Positions 36,871 through 48,207 are shown, numbered from the stretch's first letter. The stretch is 64,000 nucleotides of DNA from Icerya purchasi (GCA_039619475.1 CM077116.1:102903164-102967163); one strand, 5' to 3'. The notes: generated from the sequence alone by a model not told the origin. Made by a program: numbers and translations.

Positions 36871-39589
36871 ATAATACTAAGAAACATTGATGGCACTTTC
36901 AAACTTTAGCGTCTACGGTAAACTGATATATTTTAATCCGTTACTGCTATCAGATTGGTGTACAAAGAAATTATCTAAAAGATCCACATGTTTTCACGTT
37001 TTCACGTTTTTTTTTGTTGAATATTCAATTTTTGATCACCAATTTTTTTAGTTGCACATTGTACTATCGCGCTGACATTCCAATGCGTAAAGAGTCATTA
37101 AAGTCGGTGCACGTGGGGATACAGTTTTATCCGAACCGACAATCATACAACATACGTGAGTAACTATATAACCTACTTCTTTCTTTGAAGTAACTATCTT
37201 GTTAAATTCTAGAAAATTTGTTTTGGAGAAGTATAAATCTAAAATGTCGAAAAATGGTTGAGCGAATTTTTTCGTTTGATTTTAGGCAGCCTCTTTTAGA
37301 TATTTTTAAAAAGCATGCAAAAATGATTTTACGTAATTTTGGTTTGCACCATGTTGTGAAATGTGTTTATATTAAAGGGGTAAAAAGTTGGTTTAATATT
37401 CAGAAGTGAAAGTGAAATGCACTGTTGCAAATGAATTTTGTAGTTCTTTTAACACTCTTTGGCTAATACGTGACAAGGGTTAAAGAATTTTTGGATCGAA
37501 TCATGAGATTTTTGTTTTATTTGAAGATTTAAAAATGAACAAATACGTCACTTCGGTAATTTGTGAGACAATTCCAGATACTAATGTTTAAAAGCTAAAA
37601 AAAGCAAATATTAATTCGTAATTTTTTTCGAGAGTAAAGTTTTCTTAAAATTTTCCGATGTCGTCTCGCGATTGAAATAACGTATAATGTAGTATAAGTG
37701 CGCTGAAAAAATCAGGTACCGTGTAAGGATAAAATAAACTTTGAATGCGATCAAATTCGAACTTGTAATTTTTCCGCAATTAAACAATATATTCTTTTTC
37801 CTCTTTTTTTCCTGAGGGAAACTCTATAAAGCTTAATTTTTTTCCACTCTATTTTGTATATACATATATAGGTTTACATCAGATATTTATATACAGTAAA
37901 ATTATTCAAGTGCTTGGGAATTAAAACTTGCTGACGTACTGTTCTCCCGGTTTAAATTAAGCGAAATGGTTCAACATGATCATATATTGTAATATGTTTC
38001 GGACATTTTTGGATTACGTAACCCAGTTTGCTCTTATGTTATATAACATCGCGCAGAGGAGATCCATTAAAAAAATTCGTTAATTCTAATATTTTTTATT
38101 TTTATTTAAAAATAAAATAAGTGAGAACGCCGGAAAATTTGATTAGTAATTCTCATGCATATAAATCACTGAAAAGTGGTTTCACGAATTGTTTGTCTTC
38201 ATCATGCGATTTAAGGCGCATTTTTGAATGTTAAAACTATACAAAAAAGAATTTTATATAATTCTGGTTGCAGCATAATGGGATATATTCATACGAATGT
38301 ACATAAAATTTTAACGTTCCTATGCATTTCAGATTAAAAAAGGTTTTCCAAAACACTCGCAATAAAACCAACGAAGAAATTGATTAAAATATTTCATTTA
38401 ATTTTTGTAACCTTTTTTGTTCACATTGTTACGAATGGGCAACATGAACTTACAGAAAAAATTAAAGGATTAAGTTGGACATTTGAAAACGTAAAAAAAG
38501 AATGTTCACAACAAATAAAAAGTTTATGTAAGCTTATGAATTATGATATACTACATTAAAATGTTTTTAGCTGCATTTGTAGTAACAGGATTATTTAATG
38601 AACGCTTATTAAAAACTTTTACGAATCAGTATTGAATATGCATAAAATTTTAATCCTTCATTCTTAAAGTTAAAAAATCTCGTTTAATATGCTCTTATCA
38701 CTAAATCAAAAGTTTTTATTTTATTCTTCCTATTAAAAATTAAATCTTTTATACCGTAAATTGAAGCAATGATTCTTTTTCCTGGCTCATAATTTTCCAT
38801 TTTAACATTTTCAGGTTAAATAAAATTTTTTGTTATATTTTTAATACATTGCACTGACGTGCAATGAAGAAATGATTTATTTTTGATATTGTTTTTTTGA
38901 AACTTAATTTTTTGCCGTATTTTTATTAAAATTAAGTAAAAATTTTTATTAAAATCCTTGATCGAATTTGTAGGGGAAATATTAAAAAATTCTACTCAAT
39001 CTTGAGATATAAAAACGAATGTTTTTTAACGAATACGTTTTATAACGAATACATTTTATAATGAAAAATTGTACAAATTACAAAACAACTTCGCTATATA
39101 ATTTATCGAAGAATTGTGCTTACAAAAATCTTAGCAGGAAAACTAGCAATTCTTTGCTAAAAATTAAATTTTTAGGCTGAAAAATTGAATAAAATGTTAA
39201 TTTCAAACCGATTGTATTTCATACGGTTGTAATTTAATTTGAGTTTGGGTCAGCTCAAATTACACCTGAGTGATAGTAAACAAGTACATAATGAAATAGT
39301 AACGAACAATTTTTCTTGTTTAGTAGGTCAAAAATTTTTAATGTGTATTTTTTTATTCTTAAGAACAGACGATCTATCAAAGATGTTGGGATTTACCTTC
39401 AGAATTATGTGCTATTCTCAATATATAGATGCAAGAAATACCGAAAATCCGCAGTTGACTGGAGGAAGGTTCAATTTTGCGAAAACATAAATATCAGTTT
39501 TGACGGTCCAGAGTGGTGTTCACTTTTTCTAGCCGGAAGCAAGAATATTGACGTTCAACTTATGATTTCGGAAATCTGTTACAATTAGT
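36871..39589. other. AT-rich decayed repeats, no gene
   Basis: Segments at 37321-37390 and 38250-38315 resemble each other, and 37975-38035 resembles 34316-34400. Frames at 39239-39588 (83 and 90 codons, two overlapping frames) have no domain. Confidence 0.4.
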
Positions 39590-40110
39590 TCGTATTCGTG
39601 TTCGTTTTTCGTGATTCATCGTGGTAAATTGTAGATGAAACGTGGAGCACTTCAGTGTTATAAATCTTCAAATAAATTCCGACGAATATCCATCGCATCG
39701 TATCACATCGCAGCATTTTGTAAGTCATCAGTTTTCCAGGTATGTACTTTTACGTCATAAAATACACACCACACACTGCAGAGCAAACCCGTATGATTCA
39801 GTACTTGTTTTTTAAATACGTTAAGTGGAGGGAGGGGTTAATGGCATTTGACTGGATTACTGGGTGGGGGGGGGGGGGTAGCAGGACTCCAATAATTTCA
39901 TGACCAAAATATGCGACAGCTTGAGATTAAAATGGAATGATTATAATCGGACATGACCGTGCTCTGCAGTTACTAACAATTAATTTTTCAGCCGCTCATG
40001 CAACAGAGTGATTCCAGCGGAGGCCAATCGTGCTCCACGTTTCACATCGCGTCGCGTTGCATCGTCTCGGTACTAGTGCGTTTTTCCGCCCGGTCGCGCA
40101 GCAGTTGCAG
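39590..40110 (+). other. candidate spliced locus: two exons and one intron
   Basis: Exon 1 would end at 39739 (gttttccag before gtatgt). The intron 39740-39991 has a consensus branch sequence tactaac (39971-39977) and ends aattaatttttcag. Exon 2 is 39992-40110, ending ttgcag before gtaaaa. Exon 2 is much richer in G and C and is fully open from the ATG at 39998, reading MQQSDSSGGQSCSTFHIASR and on to the donor (about 37 codons). The product is not recognised. Further exons were not found in the next kilobase. It may be the 5' end of a gene or a non-coding RNA. Confidence 0.45.
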
Positions 40111-40652
40111 GTAAAATTATGTAACAGACATCGTCGGTAAGTGACTGCACAACTACTTAGCATGACTGGTGTCGGGTACGGGAGCAGTAGAACATCGCCT
40201 TTTCCTTTAATTGTTCGCTTTTTGTCACTTCATCGATAATAGCCGATATATTGATAAAATGTGGCATGCTATTTCAAAATTTTCGAACTCAAATTAAAAA
40301 TTACGACTTGCTAACAAATTTCAAATTTAAAAAAATTATTTTCTATAATTATTTCTTTCAATAATAATGTAAAAATTTATATCAATTTCAAAATTTATAA
40401 AAGCGTAAATTTTTAAGTTCAAAAGCGGTATTTCATTTTTGTTAATAAAAGATTTTTTTACGTATTTTCGAATAATTTTTGATTACTTGAACCATTTTCT
40501 CATTTTATAAATTGCGTTCTATCGTTTATTGTTACAAAAAACATGAACCGTCACATACTTGGCGCTAGAATTTTACGCATTAACGTATTGAAACTTTATT
40601 TCTCCAAACCGTCTTTATCACTTCTTGCGTGCTTTCGATGTTCTACTGTGTA
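40111..40652. other. possible intron sequence, no feature
   Basis: AT-rich DNA after the candidate exon 2. A second possible donor (tcggtaagtgac, near 40136) lies 25 bp downstream of the first. Confidence 0.35.
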
Positions 40653-40778
40653 ACGAGCGTCATTTAAGCTTCATAATGCATAGTTGCAACAATGGATGCG
40701 GAGTTAATTGTACACATGTTTTCTAAATTGCAAATTAAGTTTGATTATAGCTGAAAAAAAGCTTAGATGACGCTCGTT
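40653..40778. mobile_element. miniature inverted-repeat element
   Basis: aacgagcgtcatttaagctt at the left and aagcttagatgacgctcgtt at the right are inverted complements with one mismatch over 20 bp, about 126 bp end to end. TA flanks both sides, though the exact boundary on the right (a T-run) is unclear. No coding capacity. Confidence 0.65.
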
Positions 40779-41251
40779 TTTATAATTTAAGCTGGTGGTG
40801 GTTTTCAGATTTCAGTTTGCGGAATTACTTGCGTAATATAGAGTGCTCGAACCTAAAACGAATTATCACACAATTTCACAGCCTCAGACTTTTTCTATAA
40901 GAATGAAGTGTTTCATATAAAAGAACTTTTCTTAAATACGCTCTCACTACCGCCGATTGCATAAAAACCGATTTTCGGAATAAAAAAAAGTTCATTTTAT
41001 AATCAATAATCCGTCCAAAGTGTTTTTTGGATAATTAAAAAAAAAAAAAATGCGCCAAAACAATGTAATAAAATATAAAATAAATTTTTATTTAATTTAA
41101 CTCTCCTCACAAAATTAATTTCTAAAAACTACGCGCTGAATGTTTATATAATGTTGATTATTCAGGAATTTTGTTAAAGTGAGCGGTAATTTCGAAATAA
41201 AATAAAATTGCTCTTTTTTCGCGATATTGCGGTAAGTTTCTAAATTTTTAG
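40779..41251. other. no feature seen
   Basis: AT-rich with an A-run at 41037-41050. The last eight bases (atttttag, 41244-41251) are the left target duplication of the following hAT. Confidence 0.5.
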
Positions 41252-41439
41252 TAGTGGCGGCCCTAGGGTAATCACCGAGGGGGTCACAAAATCAACTGAA
41301 ACCACTGATTACTAAGAGATACTAGTCATCGTCTTTCAGGCGAAGCTCATATCGTAGATTTAGCTATCTCTGGTTCCTCATCTGGATTTGAAAATATTAT
41401 GGAAGATATATCAGTTATAGTATCATTTTCATCATTTTC

Positions 41440-43275
41440 GAGAGTACACAATTATGATATTTCAAAATGGCCACTTATCGACTCTGCTAAGAGATGAAAT
41501 AATTATTCGAAGTCTTGTAAATAACGAAATAAGCAATGGAAACTACCCAAGGCAGTATGACGGCCATCATTTTTCAAATACGCAGCTTTAACGAGTAATG
41601 ACAAATGAACATTCAACAGAAGATGGTTCGTATACTCTAAATCATTGGATAAAGTATATTATTTTCTCTGCCGTTTATTTAACATAAATCCCTCCTGTAA
41701 TTTGGGAAAAGGATTTGACGACTGGATGCGCGTATCAACGCGTCTCAAAAGAGATAAAATCTCTCAGATCACCGACATGTTCTGAACAGGTGGATAGAAG
41801 CGTTGATTATTCTGAAGAACTTCAGTGGAATAGACAAGCACTTGCAAAAACAAATTGAAGACGAGAAATTCTCGGTGGGTTGCTATGCTCGAACGAATGA
41901 TGTCCATAGCATTTTTCTTAGTAGGCAATAATTTATCGTTTAGAGGGAGCTCTGGATCTGAAACTTTATACACTCCTAATAGAGCCAACTTCCTGGGCTT
42001 AGCGCAACTACCATGAAAATTTGATAATATAATGATGGAACACCTCCACCGTGTTGTAAATAAAAAGACTGATGTTCACTATTTTGGCAAACGGATTCAA
42101 AACGAGTTAGTTGACTTACTTGGAGGTGAAGTTCGAAATAATATTTTACATATGGTAAAGTCAGCTAAATACTTCTGCGTCATACTAGACTGTACTCCTG
42201 ATGTAAGCTACGTTGAACAGTTATCACAAACATTCCATTTTATCGACACTGATGAAGAAACAAAGTACGAAAGTAGTTCGTTGCTTACAATCCAGTAAGT
42301 GATTCTCCTGAAGCAGGACTCATTGACTTCTTTCTTGATACAATTCTACAAGCGTTTGATTTCGACATGAACGATTGTTGAGATAAAGGATACGATAATG
42401 GTGCGAACATAGTAGAAATAAACAAAGGTGTCCAAACTAGAAATCTTAATCAATATCTTCGAGCAATTTTTAATCCACGTGACTGTCATAGCCTGAATTT
42501 GGTGATAGCAGATGCAGCCAAAACATCTGTTAAATAATTTTTTTTTATTTGGATTTTTCCAAAGACTGTTTTTTTTTACTTGAAAGAAGTTCGCGAAACT
42601 TGCTGGGAGAGTAAGTGGAGTTTCTAGCCTTGCTGCTGTTCGCTTTCACTATTCTTCAGTTCGTGATGCCCTTCTAAATCTTCATGAAGAAACAAATGAT
42701 TAATTTACAGCATCAGAAGCCTAGTCACTGGTAAAGAATATGGAGCAATTTGAGTTCATAATTACTATGGTAGCTTGATAAATATGACATACTGTTTCAA
42801 GTAAAAATTGTAAGTAAGGCAATGCAGTCTGAAACCATGGAATTACCAAACGCATCGCAATTGCTGAAAAACTGCATGGAATTTGTGAAACAGTACCGAA
42901 CTTCTTCGTCTGTCTTAATAGTAGCTAGGGAAATAGCATCCTAGGCTGAGGAAGATCCGATTTTTAAGCCAGTCCGATCCTGAAAAAAAAACCGTTATTT
43001 GAATACGAAGCCGTAGATAAGACCTCAACTGATACTGAAGAATTATGTAAAATAAACGCTTTTTACCCGATAATTGATACAAATGAGAATGCATTGGTCA
43101 GCCGATTTAGACAACTGTTAAAATTCAACAATACAATTTTTATACAACAAAATAATTCCCAAAAAATCCATATTGAAAAAATGCTGTGCTGATTTGTAAA
43201 TTAACTGATCGGGAAAAATATGATGTGTCTGGTTGCGAATTAGTGAAGGAACTTATGAGCCTGAACTCTTCTTCT
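41440..43275 (+). pseudogene. hAT transposase (ZMYM1-like, DUF4371), N-terminal and central part
   Basis: Readable pieces in order: DISKWPLIDSAKR near 41456, the start of the TTF-type zinc-finger region; a NGNYPRQYDGRHFSN-like segment near 41535; and the intact frame 42032-42295 (MMEHLHRVVNKKTDVHYFGK, then LVDLLG and KYFCVILDCTPDVSYVEQL). The last is the start of the DUF4371 RNase H-like fold and carries the first catalytic aspartate (ILDCTPD). After a stop it continues with SPEAGLIDFFLDT, GYDNGANI (second catalytic region) and RDCHSLNLVIAD. 43190-43260 reads LTDREKYDVSGCELVKEL. Several stops and frameshifts make it inactive. Related proteins are annotated as zinc finger MYM-type protein 1-like in many animals. 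Confidence 0.85.
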
Positions 43276-43276
43276 T

Positions 43277-45620
43277 TCAGCGATTTTCGCCGACTTTGGA
43301 CCGCGTATTATAATGCATCCTGTCATTTCTCCTCCGCTCCTTCCAGTACATCATCAGCTTCCCGTGCCGGATCTTTCTTTCACTGGTCCAAACTGCTCCC
43401 GTTCTTCCTTTTTCCTTTGCCATGAACCCCTTCCAATGCGGTACCTTTCTTCGAAATTCGTTTCTATCTTTTATTTCTTTTTCGTTTATTCCTATTTCTG
43501 CAAGGTCACTTTTCATCTCCCGAAACCAGTTCAGCGTTGTGTTCATGTTTTTATTGAAATATTCAAACAGTTTCTTCGTCATCCTTTTTCCGGCCATTCT
43601 TTTCAAATGTCCGTACAGTTTCATTCTTCTTTTCCGCATAGTATCACCTATTTTTTCAATGTTTTCATAAACTTCTTTATTGATTCTCAATTTCAATATT
43701 TCGTTTTCCTCCCAGAATTTTTCTAATCCTTCTTTCTTTTATTTCAATTTCTTGCATTTGTTTTGCGATGTTTAGAGCCAAGCATTCAGATGCGTATAAA
43801 CCTTCTGGTTTTATGACCGAATTATGATATTTGATTTTTGCATTGATGGACAGTGATTTTTTTTATACACGTTTCTCGTTGGTTGCAATGCGGTTTCCAT
43901 CTTTCTCATTTTCAACTTATTCGCTTCTTTGTCTAAGCCATTAGGTTGTATTATTTTTCCCAAGTATTTAAATTTCCGTACTTTTCGTATCTTTCCATAC
44001 TTTGTTTCCATCCAATTCTGGGAATGTTCTAGATCGGTCATGTATTTGGTTTTTTCAAACGATATCTCTAAACCTACTTTTTTGGCCGCCTCTTTTAAGC
44101 TGTTTATTTGCCTGACCGCATCATCAAACCAGTCCGCCAGTAACGCCAGGTCATCAGCATAGGCCATAATTGGTTTGATGTCATCTTTCTAATTCATTTT
44201 CCTCTATTCTCGAATCACTTTTTCGAGTGCGCAGTTAAAGAGTAGCGGAGGCAGCCCGTCTTCCTGCCTTACCCCAGTTTTAATCTTGAACGAATGGGAT
44301 ACTTTTCCCAAAAATTTTACTTTCGATTCTGTGTTCCTGTCTGCTTAATTATGATTAATGTTTTGTTATCTACTCCGAATTCTTCTAAGATGTTAGTGAC
44401 TCCCTGTCTATTGAATCATAAGCTTTCTTGAAGTCCACAAATGTGATAAACATGCGTTTACTTCTTAGCCTTCTGTAACGGATAATACACTGTAGGTTAA
44501 AGATTTGTTCCATGCGTAATCTGTTCTGTCTAAAACCTGCTTGATATTCACTCAGCTCAGCATCTATCTGTTGTTCTAGCCTTTTGTGTAATGCTTTAGG
44601 TAGTATCTTATTAAGTTGTTTGTAACAATGATATCCCTCTACAGTTATTTGGATCTGTTTTTTCGCCCTTCTTGTAAATTGGATGTATTAACGCTGTTCG
44701 CCAGTCTTCCGGGATAGTTTCAGTCTCCCATATATATTTCATAAGTTTTTCTAGACTTCTGATTGTGCTATCGCTCACTAATTTCCACATCTCTGCCACT
44801 ATTCCATCTTCTTCTAAATCCTTTGTAATTTTCAAATTTTCATATAATTTCAATGATCTCTTCCAAAGTGGGAGGTTTCGAGTCGTCGTGTTTGATTGCT
44901 GGTGATTTCTTTTCGAATCTACGATTAGGCTAATTGCAATTTGAATAGTTTCTTAAAGTAGTTCGCTAATATTTCAGTTTTCTTTGTTGTTTACAGCCAG
45001 GTCTCCAGTTTCTCTTCTGAACCACAGTTCGGAGCTTGGTATTTATGAATTTGGTTCTTAAAAATTTTATAAAATCATCTCTAATTATCCTAGCTGTTTC
45101 TGATCTTCGTTTTTTAAAGCCTTCGTAGTCGTCACACCTTTTGGTGGAGTACCATTTTTTCCAATCTTTCAATCTTTTTTCTATAGTTTCTTCACTAATT
45201 TCATTCTACCATCTATGTTTTAATAATTTCTTTAGAGGTGCTATTTCTCGGGCAGTCGTTTTTATTGCATTATTCATCACTTCCCAACTTCCCAATTCCT
45301 TGTCTAGTTTTCGCACAAATTTACATTGATTTACTTTCAAGGCTCTTGTATCGACTTGTTCTCCAGGGTTTTGCGAAATGTTTTTCTTTCCCGGTAAGAA
45401 TTTCATTTTGATTGTTTATAAATAATAATCTGTCTCTATGTTCGCTCTTTTTTTTACTTTGATGTTCATTATTTTCTTTAGACTGTTATACGTTATCGCC
45501 ACATGGTCTATTTGATGTTCCCCTAGCTTTGAGTTGGGACACTTCCATGTCATTTGTCTCCTTGGTAGTTTTTTGAAGTATGTTGACATAATTTTGAAAA
45601 GATTTTCAATCAAAAGAGCT
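43277..45620 (-). pseudogene. non-LTR retrotransposon inserted in the hAT (endonuclease C-term, RT, tail)
   Basis: Minus strand, high to low. 45613-45416 is the end of an APE-type endonuclease (KCPNSKLGEHQIDHVAIT). 45406-44966 is the linker. 44853-44611 is the RT fingers/palm (IPEDWRTALIHPIYKKGEKT then NCRGISLL). 44167-43811 has the catalytic AYADDLALLA motif and a KYLGKIIQ thumb segment. 43696-43277 is the C-terminal tail (KRRMKLYGHLKRM then RMTKKLFEYF) typical of RTE/craniofacial-development-protein-2-like elements. The reverse transcriptase would copy the element RNA at a nicked target. The 5' end is truncated in the endonuclease and stops separate the frames. Confidence 0.88.
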
Positions 45621-45629
45621 ATTAAAAGT

Positions 45630-45850
45630 TCTTCGACTTACTTATAAAACAAAATGATTGGCAGGATATTTTCCCGAATGTGTAGACAGCGATTCGTATC
45701 TTGCTGAATGTACCTATAACTGCTGCTAAAGGAGGTGTCAGTAAGTACTATCAGATCTTGGAATTTTGTCTATAGAAAATGCTATTGTCCAGAAGTTAAA
45801 TTATTCGGACTTCGTAAAAAAATTTGCAAGCGCAAAAAGCTAGGAAGGTG
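45630..45850 (+). pseudogene. hAT transposase C-terminal dimerisation region
   Basis: Resumes the hAT frame after the LINE. LLKVLRLTYKTK, then FPNV.TAIRILLNVPITAAKG, then DF..K.ASAKKARK-like residues match the hAT C-terminal dimerisation segment (FPN.W.A.RI.LT.PVT.ASAERSFSKL). The ASAERSFSKL core is reduced to KGG here. It lies in phase with the interrupted upstream part only if the LINE is removed. Right terminal repeat 300 bp downstream. Confidence 0.8.
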
Positions 45851-46149
45851 GCCATCTAGGTTTTTTATCAAATTAGTTGTTCTTTTACTTTAAAATTGAT
45901 TACCGTCTGCAGGATAACAGTTTAAATAAAAGTTGTCAAACAAAATATTAGTTATTTTCCATGCCTATAAATGTCTGGTAGGTCTATTACTGTTTACATA
46001 TAAAAAATTATATTGTATTTCGTATGAACGTAATTATGTAGAGCATTATCGCTGATAAGAAATTGCATAGAAGGACGCTAAGTTTTATATTTGGAGGGGC
46101 ACCATTTTGAGATTTCGCACCACCTAAAATTTTGCTGGGACCGTCACTA

Positions 46150-46674
46150 ATTTTTAAAACTGATTTCAAAAAGGAAACAAAACAAAAATGAAAACACATT
46201 CTTAAACCCACACCTTAACGTCTCTAGTTCATTTTAAGAGCTCCGTTGCGCAAGTAATACTTTCATCGGCAGTAAATCAAGAAAAAGTAGGAAAAAGCAG
46301 AAATTATATAAAGGTACGTACAAATTTTTAATTAATATCGAATGGAAAACAATTTAAAAAGATAATGGACAGCTCCGTGGAAGTGTAAATCAGTTCCACG
46401 AGAGAATTTTAGTAAAGTAAATCGGGGTGGGTAGTAATTTCTCAGCCATATTATGGGGAGGGATTTTGTGAGCGCACATGAGCGTGAAAATGAGCCCGGA
46501 CGAATATAAAAATTCGATTATTCGGAAAATTTTAGCCTCGAAGAAAACCGCGATAGGGGCATAAACGACATAGTCGATTTCTAGCAGATAAGGGGGGAGC
46601 GCTTTCGTTTTTTAATTTGTTTTAGGAATACAAATAAGCGTTGTCGTGTAATCAATTCTGCAACATTGCAACGC
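46150..46674. other. no gene; left flank of the tandem array
   Basis: Moderately AT-rich. No domain. The first recognisable array sequence begins at about 46675. Confidence 0.45.
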
Positions 46675-46841
46675 CGCAAAATCGAACGTATCTCCATCAA
46701 CAGCGAATAGCCGTTCAACGCTTCGAATTTCTGCGGATATCTTAATTAGAACTAGAATTCGTATCTAATCGCACATGTATCCCCGATATTGTATGTAAAA
46801 ATTGAGTCTGAAAAATAAACGTTTAGGGGCATAACTAGTGT

Positions 46842-47171
46842 ATGAAATTATTTAGTCGATTTTATTCCTTAGGTAGGAGTAGGCTTTTTGCGTCTTCGTT
46901 AATTTGTTACAGGTGTTGCAGACAATCAGCAGTTCTTCATCAACGAAACAGCTCATCATACCAACGCTTCAACGAAACAGCTCATCGTACCAACGCTTCA
47001 ACGAAACAGCTCATCGTACCAACGCTTCAACGAAACAGCTCATCGTACCAACGCTTCAACGAAACAGTTCATCATACCAACGCTTCAGGATTATCATCAA
47101 CAACAGCAAATAGCCGTTCATCGCTTCGAATTTCTGCGGATATCTTAATTAGAACTAGAATTCGTATCTAA
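46842..47171 (+). CDS. array ORF 1, unrecognised protein
   Basis: 109 codons from an ATG conserved in all five units. The N-terminus MKLFSRFYSLGRSRLFASSL is followed by ICYRCCRQSAVLHQ and then a 29-residue repeat produced by three rounds of the 29-bp minisatellite read in successive frames (RNSSSYQRF, NETAHRTNAS, TKQLIVPTLQ). The N-terminus is basic and only weakly hydrophobic, so it is a poor signal peptide. A possible 40-bp intron (gtaggag to gttacag) lies inside, but that is shorter than usual in insects. No known domain. Expression is unproven. Confidence 0.35.
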   Translation: MKLFSRFYSLGRSRLFASSLICYRCCRQSAVLHQRNSSSYQRFNETAHRTNASTKQLIVPTLQRNSSSYQRFNETVHHTNASGLSSTTANSRSSLRISADILIRTRIRI

Positions 47172-47244
47172 TCGCACATGTATCCCCGGTAATATATGTA
47201 AAAATTGAGTCTGAAAAATAAACGTTTAGGGGCATAACTGGTGT

Positions 47245-47439
47245 ATGAAATTATTTAGTCGATTTTATTTCTTAGGTAGGAGTAGGTTTTTTGCGTCTTC
47301 GTTTCTTTGTTTCAGGTGTTACGGTAAAATTAGCAGTTCCTCAGCAACAAAACAGCTCATCGTACCAATGCTTCAAGAATATCATCAACAACATCGAATA
47401 GCCGTTCAACGCTTCGAATTGCTACGGATAATTAATTAG
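47245..47439 (+). CDS. array ORF 2, unrecognised protein
   Basis: 64 codons, shortest-repeat copy with one minisatellite unit. N-terminus MKLFSRFYFLGRSRFFASSF; the middle reads CFRCYGKISSSSATKQLIVP. The shared start survives while the tail lies in a different minisatellite frame from ORF 1. Confidence 0.3.
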   Translation: MKLFSRFYFLGRSRFFASSFLCFRCYGKISSSSATKQLIVPMLQEYHQQHRIAVQRFELLRIIN

Positions 47440-47531
47440 AACTAGAATTCGTATCTAATCGCACATGTATCCCCGATATTGTATGTAAAAATTGAGTCTG
47501 AAAAATAAACGTTTAGGGGCATAACTAGTGT

Positions 47532-47774
47532 ATGAAATTATTTAGTCGATTTTATTCCTTAGGTAGGAGTAGGCTTTTTGCGTCTTCGTTAATTTGTTAC
47601 AGGTGTTGCAGACAATCAGCAGTTCTTCATCAACGAAACAGCTCATCGTACCAACGCTTCAACGAAACAGTTCATCATACCAACGCTTCAGGATTATCAT
47701 CAACAACAGCAAATAGCCGTTCATCGCTTCGAATTTCTTCAGATATCTTAATTAGAATTAGAATTCGTATCTAA
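47532..47774 (+). CDS. array ORF 3, unrecognised protein
   Basis: 80 codons. Its first 40 residues are identical to ORF 1, then two minisatellite units, then the same C-terminal GLSSTTANSRSSLRIS tail. Copies 1 and 3 therefore separated recently. Confidence 0.33.
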   Translation: MKLFSRFYSLGRSRLFASSLICYRCCRQSAVLHQRNSSSYQRFNETVHHTNASGLSSTTANSRSSLRISSDILIRIRIRI

Positions 47775-47849
47775 TCGCACATGTATCCCCAGTAATATAT
47801 GTAAAAATTGAGTCTGAAAAATAAACGTTTAGGGGGGCATAACTGGTGT

Positions 47850-48116
47850 ATGAAATTATTTAGTCGATTTTATTCCTTAGGTAGGAGTAGGCTTTTTCCG
47901 TCGTTAATTTGTTACAGGTGTTACGGAAAATTAGCAGTTCCTCATCAACGAAACAGCTCATCATACCAACACTTCAACGAAACAGCTCATCATACCAACG
48001 CTTCAACGAAACAGCTCATCGTACCAACGCTTCAACGAAACAGCTCATCGTACCAACGCTTCAACGAAACAGCTCATCGTACCAACGCTTCGAATTTCTG
48101 CGGATATCTTAATTAG
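47850..48116 (+). CDS. array ORF 4, unrecognised protein
   Basis: 89 codons from the conserved ATG (the frame extends upstream to 47808 only through a non-ATG codon). Reads MKLFSRFYSLGRSRLFPSLI, then five minisatellite units. It lacks the ~45-bp segment between minisatellite and tail that copies 1 and 3 have. Confidence 0.3.
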   Translation: MKLFSRFYSLGRSRLFPSLICYRCYGKLAVPHQRNSSSYQHFNETAHHTNASTKQLIVPTLQRNSSSYQRFNETAHRTNASNFCGYLN

Positions 48117-48207
48117 AATTAGAATTCGTATCTAATCACACATGTACCCCAGTAATATGTGTAAAAATTGATTCTGAAAAATAAACGTTTAGGGGCATAA
48201 CTGATGT

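Larger units (their letters stand above)
41252..46149 (+). mobile_element. hAT transposon, ZMYM1-like, split by a LINE
   Basis: The left terminus reads tagtggcggccctagg and the right terminus ctgggaccgtcacta, inverted complements at most positions. The flanks atttttag (41244-41251) and atttttaa (46150-46157) agree at 7 of 8 positions, the hAT duplication length. The transposase reads on the plus strand in two parts, before 43275 and after 45630, and the middle is a minus-strand LINE. Removing the LINE leaves about 2.55 kb, a normal hAT size. Confidence 0.88.

Noticed and set aside
43313..45329. Plus-strand frames within the LINE (up to 137 codons)
   Set aside because: They are antisense shadows of the minus-strand endonuclease/RT coding sequence.
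46882..46911. 40-bp intron inside each array unit (gtaggag to gttacag)
   Set aside because: Signals are good but the length is below the usual minimum for insect introns, and the unspliced frame is also open, so it is not annotated.
46943..48085. Regularly repeated 29-bp units resembling CRISPR repeats
   Set aside because: Units are directly abutting with no spacers, nested in a larger duplicated unit, in a eukaryotic TE-rich context. It is a minisatellite.
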